DNA of 64,000 bases from Isoetes taiwanensis (Eukaryota > Streptophyta > Lycopodiopsida > Isoetales > Isoetaceae): NCBI GenBank assembly GCA_021234155.1, contig JAJEKV010000047.1, forward strand, positions 10,066,081 to 10,130,080. Direction: 5' to 3'. Under the pieces are notes generated by a model. That model searched no databases. It was not told where the DNA came from and saw only the letters and a list, made by a program, of their open reading frames with translations. Positions 1-10,352 of this stretch are shown piece by piece; within the stretch, counting starts at the first letter, position 1; each line of letters opens with the position of its first letter. Both the position numbers and the translations under genes were made by a program.

Positions 1-240
1 AGGGCTTGGTAGGATGAAAGTGCAACCCTAGCCTTATTGATTATAACTTGCTAATCAACAGTAGACAATTTTATCTTAGAAGCGGTCGCGAGCCTTTATA
101 TCCAAACTCCTGTTGTAGGTAGTGTCTAACTGTAAGCTAGGATATGGCATGACACACTCTAAAGTTAACATGGTATAACCCTCTTCTCTCTCAAGCTTAC
201 ATGTGTTCTCTTTGGGTATAGGCAGGCATATATCCTTCTC
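1..240. other. No gene recognised
   Basis: AT-rich sequence at the window edge, immediately left of the first tandem repeat unit. I see no coding sequence, RNA gene or repeat boundary here. Confidence 0.5.
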
Positions 241-316
241 TTACACATGGTTCATCCACTTGTAGGGGCTTGAGTGTGTTTCATTGGCAAATTATTGTTC
301 TATAATATTTCTACTA

Positions 317-604
317 TTAGCAACTGGATATAAGCCTTTGCTTTATCATAATCCAAACAAAATTGAGGCTCACAAACATTGGACTTACTAAGAAGAAGAG
401 GGGTTGGTGATCTGAATCCACCTCCTCATCTCTGTTGTGTGTTCCCATCTGTACATGTGCGAGAAGATAAAAATCTTGCTCAACCACGATTACATAATCC
501 ACCACGTTAGATCCTCTTCTGATGGCAAGTGTAAGAGGAGTATGATGGCCATTTTGCAAGGCCATTGCATTAATCAGGCAAAGATATTGTACATCTGAAG
601 GCAA
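317..604 (-). pseudogene. LINE apurinic-type endonuclease C-terminal fragment (tandem copy 1)
   Basis: The 95-codon minus-strand frame contains a run resembling the end of the non-LTR retrotransposon endonuclease: VVDYVIVVEQDFYLL, then RDEEVDSDHQPL. SDHxPL is the classic terminal motif of this domain, with its catalytic Asp-His pair. The same segment, less the SDH motif, occurs in the longer LINE of this window near 60,610-60,800 (VVDYLLVEERDLHLV, then TRDEEVDS). The fragment has no endonuclease N-terminus and no reverse transcriptase beside it, so it is a remnant carried inside a tandem repeat. Confidence 0.7.
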
Positions 605-1255
605 TTGTTTTCTGAAGCATGTTAGATGATAATCTGCATCAACTGATATGTAAGAAAGAGTTAAAAAAACATTAAAAAATATTAAACAACACTAAAAAAA
701 AGTTACAGATGGCGATTTTACTACGGTAATTGCTTAAATCATCGATAAATCCTTGCCCGAATGCTTCCTCGACCAAGTAGAGCTGCAGCGGCGAACGCCA
801 CTACAATCGCTCGATAAATTGCACTGTGCATAGAGAATCTCTAGATTGAGAGGGGGAAGAACTCTGGCACAAAGGGAAATTCTTTGACTTCAATGGAGTG
901 GTATTCCATCCTCTGGTATCTCCATCCACTGCGTGTTAGTGTAGGATTGGATGTTCTCATTAATGGCCTGCCCAAATTTAATTTAAATCTGATGTATGGT
1001 TGCGGGCGGGATCCTTGAGGATGGTAGACAATATGGAATCTAACGGCCACGATCTGATGACCCATTGCATCTAACGATAGAGATCCACGTCCACAGCAGT
1101 TGATTCACATTAGCCGAGAACCACGTCAGCCGTGGGGTGATCTGGAGGGGATCCACCTCTCGGTATCACTCAGGATCTCTTACACTTGGTTCATTCACTT
1201 GTAGGGGCTTGAGTGTGTTTCGCTGGTAGATTATTGTTCTATAATATTTCTACTG

Positions 1256-1575
1256 TTAGCAACTAGGTATAAGCCTTTGCTTTATCATAATTCAAACAAA
1301 ATTGCGGCTCACAAACATTGGACTTATATTGATTGTCAATCTACTAAGAAGAAGACGGGTTGGTGATATGAATCCACCTCCTCATCTCTGTTGTGTATTC
1401 TCACCTGTACATGTCTGAGAAGATAAAAATCTTGCTCAACCATGACTACATAATCCACCACGTTAGATACTCCACCCTGATTCTTCTGATGACGAGTGTA
1501 GGAGGAGAATGATGGTCATTGTCCAAGGCCATTGCACTAATCAGGTAAAGATATTGTACATCCGAAGGCAATTGC
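1256..1575 (-). pseudogene. LINE endonuclease fragment (tandem copy 2)
   Basis: Homologous by position and sequence to the fragment in tandem copy 1. It is interrupted by small indels, so no continuous minus-strand frame remains. No function expected. Confidence 0.55.
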
Positions 1576-2021
1576 TTTTTGCACTGTGCACATGGAATCT
1601 TTGGATTGAAAGGGGGAAGAACTCTAGTACAAAGGGAAATTCTTCGACTTCAATGGAGTGGTATTCCGTCCTCTGGTATCGCCATCCACTGCATGTCAGT
1701 GTAAGATCGGCCGCTTATGCCTCATTATTGGCCTGTAATTTAATTCAAATCTGACGTATGGTTGCGGGCGGGATTCTGGAGGACGGTAGGCAATATGGAA
1801 TCTAATGGCTGCGATCTGATGACCCATTGCATCTAACGGCAGAGATCCACGCCCACAGCAATTGATCGACATTAGCCAAGAACCACGTCAGCTGTGGGGT
1901 GATCTCTAAGGAGCGGATCCACCTCCCGATATCACTCAAGATCTCTTACACGTGGTTCATCCGCTTGTAGGGGCTTGAGTGTGTTTCATTGGTAGATTAT
2001 TGTTCTTTAATATTTCTACTG

Positions 2022-2345
2022 TTAGCAACTAGGTATAAGCATTTGCTTTATCATAATTCAAACAAAATTGCGTCTCACAAACATTGGACTTATATTGGTT
2101 TCAATCTACTAAGAAGAAGTGGGGTTGGTGATCTGAATCCACCTCCTCATCTCTGTTGTGTGTTCTCACCTGTACATATGTGAAAAGATGAAAATCTTGC
2201 TCAACCACGATGACATAATCCATCATGTTAGATCCTCCACCCTGATTCTTCCGATGATGAGTGTAGGAGGAGAATGATGGCCATTGTTCAAGGCCATTGC
2301 ATTAATCAGGAAAAGATATTGTACATCTGAAGGCAATTGCTTTCT
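2022..2345 (-). pseudogene. LINE endonuclease fragment (tandem copy 3)
   Basis: Third copy of the minus-strand endonuclease remnant. It retains the nucleotide context around the VVDY and EEVDS-like codons but is frameshifted. No function expected. Confidence 0.5.
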
Positions 2346-2749
2346 AAAGCATGTTAGATAATAATCTGCATCAATGGATATGTAAGAAATAGTTAAGAAA
2401 CATTAACAAATGTTAAACAACACTAAAACAAAGTTATGGGAGGTGATTTTAATGCAGTAACTGCTTAAATCGTCGATAAATGCTTTCCCGAATGCTTCCT
2501 TGACCAGATAGAGATCCAGCGGCGACAAAGCCACTACAATCGCCCGATAAATTGCACTGTGCACAGGGAATCTCTGGATTGAAAGGGGAATCTCGTGTAT
2601 CAGTATAAGATTGGCCGCGTACACCTCATTAATGGCCTGTCCAAATTTAATTCAAATCTGATGTACAGTTGCGGCAGGATCCCGGAGAACGGTAGGCAAT
2701 ATGGAATCTAACGGCTACAATCTGACGACCCATTGCATCTAACGGCGGA

Positions 2750-3860
2750 GATCCATGTCCACAGCAATAGATCCATGTTAGCCGAGAACCACATCAGCCG
2801 TGAGGTGATCTCGGAGGAGGGAATCCATCTTTCAAAGCCTGGAGATCCCAGAGGGCGGGATCACATAAGCGGATAACGTCCGCCATTAACAGCCATGTGG
2901 GATGATCCTGGAGGAGGGATCTCGTACTGGGCGAGGGATCGCGGAGGACCTCAGCCACCTCGGCCATAGAAATGGAACCAAGTCAGCAGCGTAATGATCC
3001 CGGAGCTGGGGAACCACGTCAGCTATGGGTGATCTCGGAGGAGGGGATTCATGTCATTCTCGGGGATCCCGGAGGGCAGGATCACCTCGTTCGATAACGC
3101 CTGCCATTAACAGTCAGGGGATCCATGCACGTCAGCCGCCTCAGTCGTATGACCGAAGGACCACAACCACCTTAGCCGTAAGCCCAGAACCACGTCAGTC
3201 GTGTGATGATCCCGGAAGAGAGGAACCACGTCAGTCATGGGTAATCTTGGAGGAGGGGATACACCTCCCGGGGCCCGGGGATCCTGGAGGGCGGGATCAC
3301 CTTGGCGGATAACGTCCGTCGTTAACAGCTACGGCCGAGGTGATCCCGGAGGAGGGATCCACCTCCTGGGGCTCCCGGAGGAGGACAGGATCACATTGGT
3401 GGATAATGTCTGCCAATAACAGCCACAACTGGGTGATCCCAAAGGAGGGGATCCACCTCCCCCGGCCCGCGGATCCCAGAAGGGGGGGAGAGGGGGGATC
3501 ACCGGGGCAGATAACGCCTACCGTTAACAGCCAGGTGGGGTGATCCTGGAGGAGGAGAGCCACCTCCCTGGGTCAGGGGATCCCAGAGGTCGGGGATAAC
3601 CGGCGGCCGATAACAGTCCCAGTATTGGCCACGTCTAGAGGATCCCGAAGGATGGTATCGTCGGTGTCATCTCGGAGGCTGGGATCTCTAAAACCCGCAT
3701 GACTACAATCAGATGGGGTTTTCTACGACTGAGATGGTCTGTGCATATGTGGTGTGCGCTCGTACTTTTGAATGGGATCTCCCGAACGAATCCCGCTGAG
3801 AGTGACCCGGAATCCAGGGGGGCGGGATTTTTACCTCCGGGATCCCCGAAACCAAGGTAA
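2750..3860. repeat. GC-rich tandem array with ~100-bp basic period
   Basis: Variants of gataacgtccgccattaacagcc recur near 2869, 3090, 3305, 3400, 3508 and 3606, separated by about 221, 215, 95, 108 and 98 bp. They are linked by variants of 'ggatcccggaggaggggatccacctcc'-like sequence (shown in parts: GGATCC, GGAGGAGG, CCACCTCC). This is a degenerate tandem array with a ~100-bp unit and some double-length units. It is visibly richer in G+C than either flank. The short ORFs inside it (Gly/Arg/Pro-rich) are by-products of the repeat. Confidence 0.7.
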
Positions 3861-3871
3861 AAGTATTCTAA

Positions 3872-4220
3872 GCATTAATTCCATCGAAGACAATATGGTC
3901 TATACATTACATTTATTGGGAATGTACACATTGATTTACTAGGGCGCCAACCCTCCCCTTTGAGTATGGAAAATTCTTATTGACACCCACAATCTTTTTT
4001 TCATAGTCATTTCAGTCATTACATCCAGTCCATCATTATTATTTAGTCTTGTTAAACATTGATCATATCAATTACATCATTTTCTATGTAGTACCGTAGC
4101 TATTGGATGTTTTTGCATATCTTATACATGTATTTGGGTTGTTTGATCTTCTATGTGAGAATGCTATGTAAACTTTTGACATTTCTAAATATCCAAAATA
4201 ATAGCAAGTGAAGAGCATAT
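3872..4220 (+). repeat. Dispersed repeat, copy A
   Basis: The sequence from 'gcattaattccatcgaagac' to about 3985, plus 4178-4218, is closely matched at 9852-10030. Copy A has about 190 bp of extra sequence between the two matching blocks (3986-4177). No coding potential is seen. It is probably an old non-autonomous element or a shared insertion flank. Confidence 0.6.
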
Positions 4221-4245
4221 CTTATACATGTATTTGGGTTGTTTG

Positions 4246-4402
4246 TTGCCACATACAACCATCAAGAAAAAGAATTGGATGAGCTATTTTTAATAATGAG
4301 GGCCTACAACGATTGAGAAGGAAGATGCTAAAAGAGGAAACTTCCCTTATAATATGCAAGAGAACCGAGTTAAGCCTATTAGTTCAAGAGATGAGAACAT
4401 AA
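4246..4402 (+). repeat. Second dispersed repeat, copy A
   Basis: Begins 'gttgccacatacaaccatc' and matches 12178-12335 along ~155 bp with scattered substitutions. It lies just 3' of the preceding dispersed repeat, and its partner likewise lies about 2 kb beyond that repeat's other copy, so both may once have belonged to one longer unit. Confidence 0.6.
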
Positions 4403-4619
4403 AACATTAAAGAGCATTGAAACTTTGATGGTTGTATGAATAAGACCTACCAAAAAAGGTATGATTAAAACTCTTCAATCTGTTTTCGCTTGTTGCATTT
4501 GTTCTTTATGTTATAGAGCCTCCAATTTGGCCCCTCTTACGTTTCTCTCACTTTTTATCGAATGCGCATTTGGATAATCTAAAATGAAGTGGTGTCAGCT
4601 TACCAATATTTTAAGGTGG

Positions 4620-5358
4620 AGTTCCCGTCGGCCATGAACTGGGAGAATTGCTGCGAGCCACAGTAGGTTGGAAGGCACTCTATGCAATGCAGAACAATAG
4701 CCACAAGGCAGAGCTGTATGATTGGGCCCACCAATTGCACCTATTCAAGGTGCTAGTAGAACCTGTGCTTTTCTACGGGTTCGAGGTCTTGGGCTCGGTG
4801 ATTTCCCTCGCCACTTGGAATGACTTGGAACAGGTGCAAAAAGCTTTCTTGACACGGGCCCTGGGGGCGAAGTCCGAAGTCCACAGTCCCATACCAGAGA
4901 TACTGTTGCAAGAAACATGTTTCTTGCCTCTTCAAACGGGGGCCCTTGACAGACACATCGTCTACTTCCAGCAGGTGGTCAGCATGGACGATACTCGTCT
5001 CACTAACTTCGCTTACACTGTGGCAATGGGGCCTCAACGCCTAAAAGCCTACTGGCGAGAAAAGAGAGCTTAGTGGCTGGTCAGATGGAATGTGCAGGAG
5101 CACATGTGCATCCGAGTGCAAAAGGAGGCACTGCTGAGTTGGTCCGTTCTGGCCAGCCCCTGCATGAGATGCTGAGCACGAGCTCGATACGAAGGTTGGG
5201 ATCATACCTTCAAGAGACCATGGATAGCCGAGATCAGCTCGATCCTCGAGCACTTACCATGACACATGTACATGTATTTGTACAGTTTGACAGCAAACCT
5301 ATTCATGTCACGGTTTTTCCTCCAAACAACCCTTCGTGAAATTCTATTCTATTCTATT
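4620..5358 (+). pseudogene. 5'-truncated LINE: end of reverse transcriptase ORF plus (ATTCT)n tail
   Basis: The frame at 4648-5073 (about 140 codons) encodes the RT thumb and C-terminal region of a non-LTR retrotransposon. It aligns with 62,340-62,760 of the longer LINE: GWKALYAM.NN, EVHSP, then FLPLQ.GALDRHIVYFQ. A second frame at 5073-5340 continues the same polyprotein (LLGSYLQE-like near 5200), so at least one frameshift is present. The copy ends in three to four ATTCT repeats at 5341-5358, the same tail as the longer copy. Loss of everything upstream is the usual outcome of incomplete target-primed reverse transcription. Confidence 0.8.
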
Positions 5359-5531
5359 GTTAATCTTATTTTTTACTTTATGCAGACATCATGATTAAGA
5401 CAAAGCAGATTGCAAGGAAGCCAACTTTTGGTTCTGGCATAGTTGTTTCTGCTACAGAAACTAAAAAGGCAGCCTAAGCACTCGAAGGCATTGAAGTTGT
5501 AGTAGATGAATGTCAGAACATGGCCAGATCT

Positions 5532-6259
5532 TGATACAAACGGTCGTCTCTGTCTGCAAAACTTACAATCACAGTTAGTCAAAACAACCTAGAATCCCCA
5601 AAACAAGATCTCTTGGCACAACTTATCCACCCAACCGGGCTCTGATTTGCAAACACGGCAAGTCTAAGCTCAAATTCCTCCCAATTCTGAGAGTCTGCTA
5701 ACCAGCTGGATAGCCTCTTTGGGATTCCTGGAATTATCTAGACTAGAGGAAGCACTTAATTCAGCCAAATTATCAAAAGATCTACAATAGACAGACTTCT
5801 ATCTCATACCAAACAGTCCCGGTTGCCATAATTCTGCAGATCGTTGGGTTTTATGCTGTTCTAAAGGTGTTTGTAAGCTATAATTGGGTTTACCTTTTTA
5901 CTCTGAAGCTAAATCCGACTGCCTTTTTCATCAACTCGGCCTGCTACAAGGCCTCAGGAACTAATTCCGGCTCTTCCGGACCTTTATCAGCTAAAAGATA
6001 GCTGATCCGACAATTCAATCTGCCACAGGTCACGATGCCTTTTTGTTCTGTTTTAACACAATTTATTAACGTTGATAACTGATTCGTTGCTTTTAAACGC
6101 TTATTTTAATGTCAATAGTTCCTTAACATTTCAATAGTTTATAAGTTATAGTTTAAAACCCCTAAGGTTAAGCATTCAATCAAAGTTAAAACCCTTGCCT
6201 CTGTGTTTGTTTCTGCAAATCCGTTCTCTGAGCCACGCCCCCAAGCTAGTGCCGTATCA
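5532..6259 (-). repeat. 3' LTR of the 5.5-8.4 kb element
   Basis: 728-bp long terminal repeat with 6-bp terminal inverted repeats TGATAC/GTATCA. Because the element reads on the minus strand this is its 3' LTR. Near 5950 it carries extra sequence absent from the partner LTR. Confidence 0.88.
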
Positions 6260-6275
6260 ATTCCCTCCCTTCCCA
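6260..6275 (-). other. Polypurine tract
   Basis: On the minus strand the bases abutting the left LTR read GGGAAGGGAGGGAAT, a typical plus-strand primer tract directly upstream of a 3' LTR. This confirms the element's orientation. Confidence 0.75.
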
Positions 6276-6316
6276 AGGCTGATCGTCCTCGATCATCTGC
6301 CTTAGGGAGTAACAAC

Positions 6317-6535
6317 CTTTCCCAAAACTAGTCAACTGACTATCTGCTTTGTCTGGACTCTTTCCCAAAGCTAGTCAACTGACTATCTGCTTTGTCTGGA
6401 CTCTTTCCCAAAGCTAGTCAACTGACTATCTGCTTTGTCTGGAATCTTTCCCAAAGCTAGTCAACTGACTATCTGCTTTGTCTGGAATAACCACCTTTCT
6501 TTCTAAGCTAGTCACCTGACTATCTGCTTTGAAAG
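6317..6535. repeat. 43-bp minisatellite inside the LTR element
   Basis: Units starting at 6317, 6360, 6403 and 6446 share ctttcccaaagctagtcaac and end in gctttgtctgga. A degenerate fifth unit runs to about 6535. Exact 43-bp spacing without unique spacers marks this as tandem duplication, not a CRISPR-like array. Confidence 0.85.
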
Positions 6536-6769
6536 GATTTCTTCTAGGCTGGTAAACTTACCATCTGCCTTACAATGCTAAGGGTCTGGCTTCTGTGCTG
6601 CAGTCACAGTTGCCCCCTTCTAAACTCTAGAGCAACATTCATTTGAAAAAGAAACTCCTTTCTTAAATCAAATGATAACTATGCTCAGTTAACTAGTCAT
6701 CACAATCATATACAACTTGTTTAATTTACTTGTCTTTCAGATAATCAATCTGAATTCGTACTCTCTTCC

Positions 6770-6905
6770 TCAGGCTTCTGCCTTTTCCTTGTCAAACTTA
6801 GCGTGGAAACTTTCAGGAACTTCTTCTGCAGCACGAACATGGGCAATCTCTGCAACAGTTCGTGCTACTTGTTTCTTAGCAGTTTCATTTCCCTTTTGTT
6901 CATTT
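6770..6905 (-). pseudogene. Possible captured host exon in LTR element (part 2)
   Basis: Minus-strand frame with a charged, helix-forming sequence (KKQVARTVAEIAHVRAAEE, then FHAKFDKEKAEA and stop). It is not gag- or pol-like, and its composition suggests ordinary protein-coding sequence. It may be the C-terminal exon of a host gene carried in the element's sense direction. I do not recognise the protein. Confidence 0.35.
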
Positions 6906-7354
6906 GAACATCATAAATACGCAACCAACAACAAATATCAAGTTAGAATGACTTCAAACAAAGGAATTGCAAGTTTTCTGTAAGCCACAAACAAAGCAGC
7001 ATACTGACCTTGCTATCACATCTTAAAGAAAACTCAGGTAAAATTAACATACAGGTATTTTCTGTTAATTCTAACCCTATGGAGCTTCAAGCATAACTAC
7101 CATTTCACTGGCATCATACAGTGCAAGCATATTCCACAGCTTTAATTTATCTGTTGTTTTACATAGAACTACTTCTCTTTCTCCTTTATGCTAGGAGCAT
7201 TCATTATTTTATTTTTACAATAATTTGCTCTCTATTATTAAACAACTGCAATTCACATATGCTTTCACAACTCATTTCCATAATTTAGTAGAATAATTTA
7301 CTGTTGCAGGTATCCCAATTAAACTATTAGATTGCTACGACATTCGTTTTAAAG

Positions 7355-7520
7355 GATCACGGCTTGCAGCATCTACATTCTACAGCTTTCTTCTGCTCAT
7401 TTGCAAAGCATGCTTTTTTTGCTTCATATCTTCTAAACTTTAACTGCTCAGGACGAACTCTTGTCCTTTCTATTTTCCCTGCATCAAGAACATCAACAGT
7501 TTCTTCCTTCCTTCCCTGAG
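7355..7520 (-). pseudogene. Possible captured host exon in LTR element (part 1)
   Basis: Minus-strand frame containing ERTRVRPEQLKFRRYEAKKA and FANEQKKAVE before a stop near 7357. Part 2 begins with a similar SNEQK segment, so the two may derive from neighbouring exons or a duplicated end of the same transduced gene. Function unknown. Confidence 0.35.
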
Positions 7521-7658
7521 AGTCCGTTAAACCAACCGGTTAACCTCTCTAGAATTTTCTAGTCATCAGATATTTATCACAACATCTAATTGGCTAAAAC
7601 ATAATCCCGAGATGCGCTAAAGGCCTAACACAGGATTATTTTAACAAGATCAACTTAC

Positions 7659-7671
7659 GCTCTTGATACCA
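7659..7671 (-). other. Primer binding site (tRNA-iMet type)
   Basis: Minus-strand TGGTATCAAGAGC lies two bases inside the right LTR. It matches the usual plant initiator-tRNA-Met site TGGTATCAGAGC apart from one added A. Confidence 0.75.
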
Positions 7672-7673
7672 AT

Positions 7674-8414
7674 TGATACAAACGGTCGTCTCTGTCTGCA
7701 AAACTTACAATCACAACTTACAATCACAGTTAGTCAAAACAACCTGGAATCCCCAGAACAAGATCTCTTGGCACAACTTATCCAACCAACCGGACTCTGA
7801 TTTGCAAACACGACAAGTCTAAGCTCAAATTCCTCCCAATTCTGAGAGTCTGCTAACCAGCTGGATAGCCTCTCTGGGATTCCTGGGATTCCTGGAATTA
7901 TCTAGAGCTAGAGGAAGCACTTAATTCACCCACAAATTATCAAAAGATCTACAATAGGCAGACTTCTATCTCATACCAAACAGTTCTGGTTGCCATAATT
8001 CTGCAGATCGTTGGGTTTTATGCTGTTCTAAAGGTGTTTGTAAGCTATAATTGGGTTTACCTTTTTACTCTGAAGCTAAATCCGACTGCCTTTTTCATCA
8101 ACTCGGCCTCAGGAACTAATTCCGACTCTTCCGGACCTTTATCAGCTAAAAGATAGCTGATCCGGCAATTCAATCTGCCGCAGGTCACGATGCCTTTTTG
8201 TTCTGTTTTAACACAATTTATTAACGTTGATAACTGATTCGTTGCTTTTAAACGTTTATTTTAATTTCAATAGTTCCTTAACATTTCAATAGTTTATAAG
8301 TTATAGTTTAAAACCCCTAAGGTTAAGCATTCAATCAAAGTTAAAACCCTTGCCTCTGTGTTTGTTTCTGCAAATCCGTTCTCTGAGCCACGCCCCCAAG
8401 CTAGTGCCGTATCA
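7674..8414 (-). repeat. 5' LTR of the 5.5-8.4 kb element
   Basis: 741-bp partner of the left LTR, with the same TGATAC...GTATCA ends and followed by the GATCT target duplication. As the 5' LTR it should hold the element's promoter, on the minus strand. Confidence 0.88.
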
Positions 8415-8591
8415 GATCTATTACTAAATTTTGTTTTGGCTAGAGCCTTTAGTTGGGCAGCAAGTTGCGAGGCTACTCGATGGATCAGAGAAGACTTGAA
8501 TGTCTCCTTAAACTCCCTAGGGTTTCTAGATAAGATGGACATAGTAAAAGAAGTTGCCCTTCAAGGTGGGGAACGGATTGGGGATGAATAA
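8415..8591 (+). other. Possible host exon split by the LTR insertion
   Basis: A plus-strand frame runs from the insertion point to a stop at 8589-8591, including ARAFSWAASCEATRWIRED and DKMDIVKEVALQGGERIGDE. With the LTR element and one target copy removed, it joins a short open stretch left of 5531. I do not recognise the protein, and the upstream frame is open for only a few codons, so this may be a chance ORF. Confidence 0.3.
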
Positions 8592-9851
8592 GAAGTGTAG
8601 TCACAAGAGATCTATTCCAAAAGACATTGATTAGTTAATATACAATCATGAAATTTACATACATACTTTTTCTCTTATTGTATTATACATAGTCACCTGT
8701 ATTTTGTGCCTCTGCAAATATTTGAGATCAAAATGGACATCTGGCAAATCCATTTATAATGAAACTGTGCCTAGCTCAGGTTATTTTAATTTTACTTCAT
8801 CATCTGTTGTCTATGCTATTGCTGTTTTAGCTCCTTATGTAGAACTTAGAGATACACATATATGTTGTTCTTTGTTTTATTTGCTAGTTTAAATTGTTAA
8901 ACAAACATGAATATACTGTTTTGATTCTTCTATAATATCATTGCACGTGTTGTGTTTTTTCTTTATCCTTCCCTATACCATACCCAAGGCCTCGAAGGTG
9001 CCAAAAAAAAAAAAAAAAAAAGTTAACACAAACCATTACATCCAATATTTTTAGTTAACACAAAGCATTACATATAATATTTTCAATTGAATTCCCCCCT
9101 TGTTTTGGTTGCATATTCACACGAGAGGTGATGTATGGCAGCGAGAGCCCCTTTTCTACCCCCTCAAATTTGTATAATACATGCATGAAGTCAACACCAT
9201 TTAGTACATTCCATTCAAACTTTTAGTATTTTACAAACCTCACTATACAGTATACTCAAACTTGTTAGAACATATCCCACAAACGAGGATCATTGCCTAT
9301 GATCCAAATTGAGACATACCTTGATATGTTTCCCATCCAACAGCTCTTGATGGTAAACAAGGAGAGGATAGTATTTCTTCCAACCGAGTACTTGCATAAC
9401 GGCTATTATCCATAGAGGAAGCTGCATTGAGATATAGAGATATAGATATGTGACTCTCTTTCTCCCAAAAAGTAGGGGAATGTAATAGTAAATTGTTAAT
9501 GTCAATTCTTTTGATATCAATAAGCATTCCAACGTTAGCAACTTTGTAGTTCCATGAGTTAACACAAAGCCCACAAAGTTACTAATATTGAAACCATCTA
9601 CAATAAATGCAAAAACACAATATACGTACAATCCATTGTCTATTCTCAAAATGGTTAGGGCAACCATTTAATTTATGCATACATTTAGATACCAGGACAA
9701 TAACATTTGACTAATACGGCTACTTCCAATGTGAAATTAAAACATGCAACTTCGTCCTAAGAATTAGTATATATAATACTGACAGTAGAACCGTACTTAT
9801 GCCCCTCTCGTTACTAGTATAACTCAAAATTATATTAGGCCATAAGCCCCG
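8592..9851. other. No recognised gene; poly(A) tract at 9002-9020
   Basis: AT-rich sequence. A run of 19 A at 9002-9020 follows 'ctcgaaggtgcc' and could be the tail of a small retroposon, but I cannot define its 5' end. A 125-codon minus-strand ORF at 9290-9667 has no recognisable motif and an unconvincing composition. Confidence 0.5.
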
Positions 9852-10030
9852 GCATTAATTCCATCCAAGACAATATGATCTACACATTACATTCACTGGG
9901 GGCCAATCCACAAATTCTTTAACATGAATGTACACATTGATTTACTAGGGTCTCAATATTCCCCTTGAGTATGAAAAATTCTTATTGACATTTCGAAATA
10001 TCCAAAAATAAGAGCAAGTGAAGAGCATTC
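9852..10030 (+). repeat. Dispersed repeat, copy B
   Basis: Matches 3872-3985 plus 4178-4218 in the same order and orientation. It lies just 3' of the TGS1-like gene, which reads toward it. Confidence 0.6.
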
Positions 10031-10352
10031 TTTTAAATATAATCTCTATATAAACATTTATAGTTGATGAATATATAAAAATAAGAGCAAAACATTTAAA
10101 AAACTTCCTTATATTTACAAACCTTATCACAAGTACAATCAACTTGTATGTCAAGTTTTTCTATGAGATCATCATATAATAAATCTATTAGCTTCTCCAT
10201 ATGTACAATCAACTTGCATGTCAAGTTCTGAGGTAATGCAACATTATAATATCAATAAAATCATCATAATATGTTGTGGCACCAACATTTTTCTCTCCCT
10301 TAGGTCATAAACACAATCTTGACGCATTTCGAAGCTCTTACAACTCCTATGA

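Larger units (their letters stand above)
241..2835. repeat. Three tandem copies of a 0.77-0.94 kb repeat
   Basis: The same landmark (ttacac.tgg followed by ttcatcc.cttgtaggggcttgag) begins at about 241, 1180 and 1946, giving periods of 939 and 766 bp. Copy 2 lacks the roughly 200-bp AT-rich stretch present at 610-830 in copy 1 and 2345-2555 in copy 3. Copy 3 has a further deletion near 2590. On the minus strand each copy carries the end of a LINE endonuclease domain, so the unit is at least partly LINE-derived. The copies differ by many point changes and indels, so the array is not recent. Confidence 0.8.
5532..8414 (-). mobile_element. Non-autonomous LTR retrotransposon (TRIM/LARD-like)
   Basis: Two ~730-bp direct repeats (5532-6259 and 7674-8414) begin TGATAC and end GTATCA. 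The whole is bracketed by a perfect 5-bp target duplication, GATCT (5527-5531 and 8415-8419). Next to the right repeat is the complement of a tRNA-iMet primer site, and next to the left one a purine tract on the minus strand, so the element is transcribed leftwards. The 1.4-kb interior has no gag or pol. It holds a 43-bp minisatellite and two short minus-strand coding-like stretches. The LTRs differ by indels (728 versus 741 bp), so the insertion is not very recent. It must have been mobilised by a partner element. Confidence 0.9.

Noticed and set aside
3025-3563. Overlapping Gly/Arg/Pro-rich ORFs on both strands
   Set aside because: Products of the GC-rich tandem array; no conserved frame between units.
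6317-6535. Regular 43-bp repeats resembling a CRISPR array
   Set aside because: No unique spacers; units are contiguous, and the array lies inside a plant LTR element.
9002-9020. Poly(A) tract as the tail of a SINE or retrogene
   Set aside because: No promoter boxes, gene homology or flanking duplication could be found upstream.
9290-9667. 125-codon minus-strand ORF
   Set aside because: Hydrophobic/Tyr-rich composition typical of AT-rich noncoding DNA; no motif, no homologous reading elsewhere in the window.
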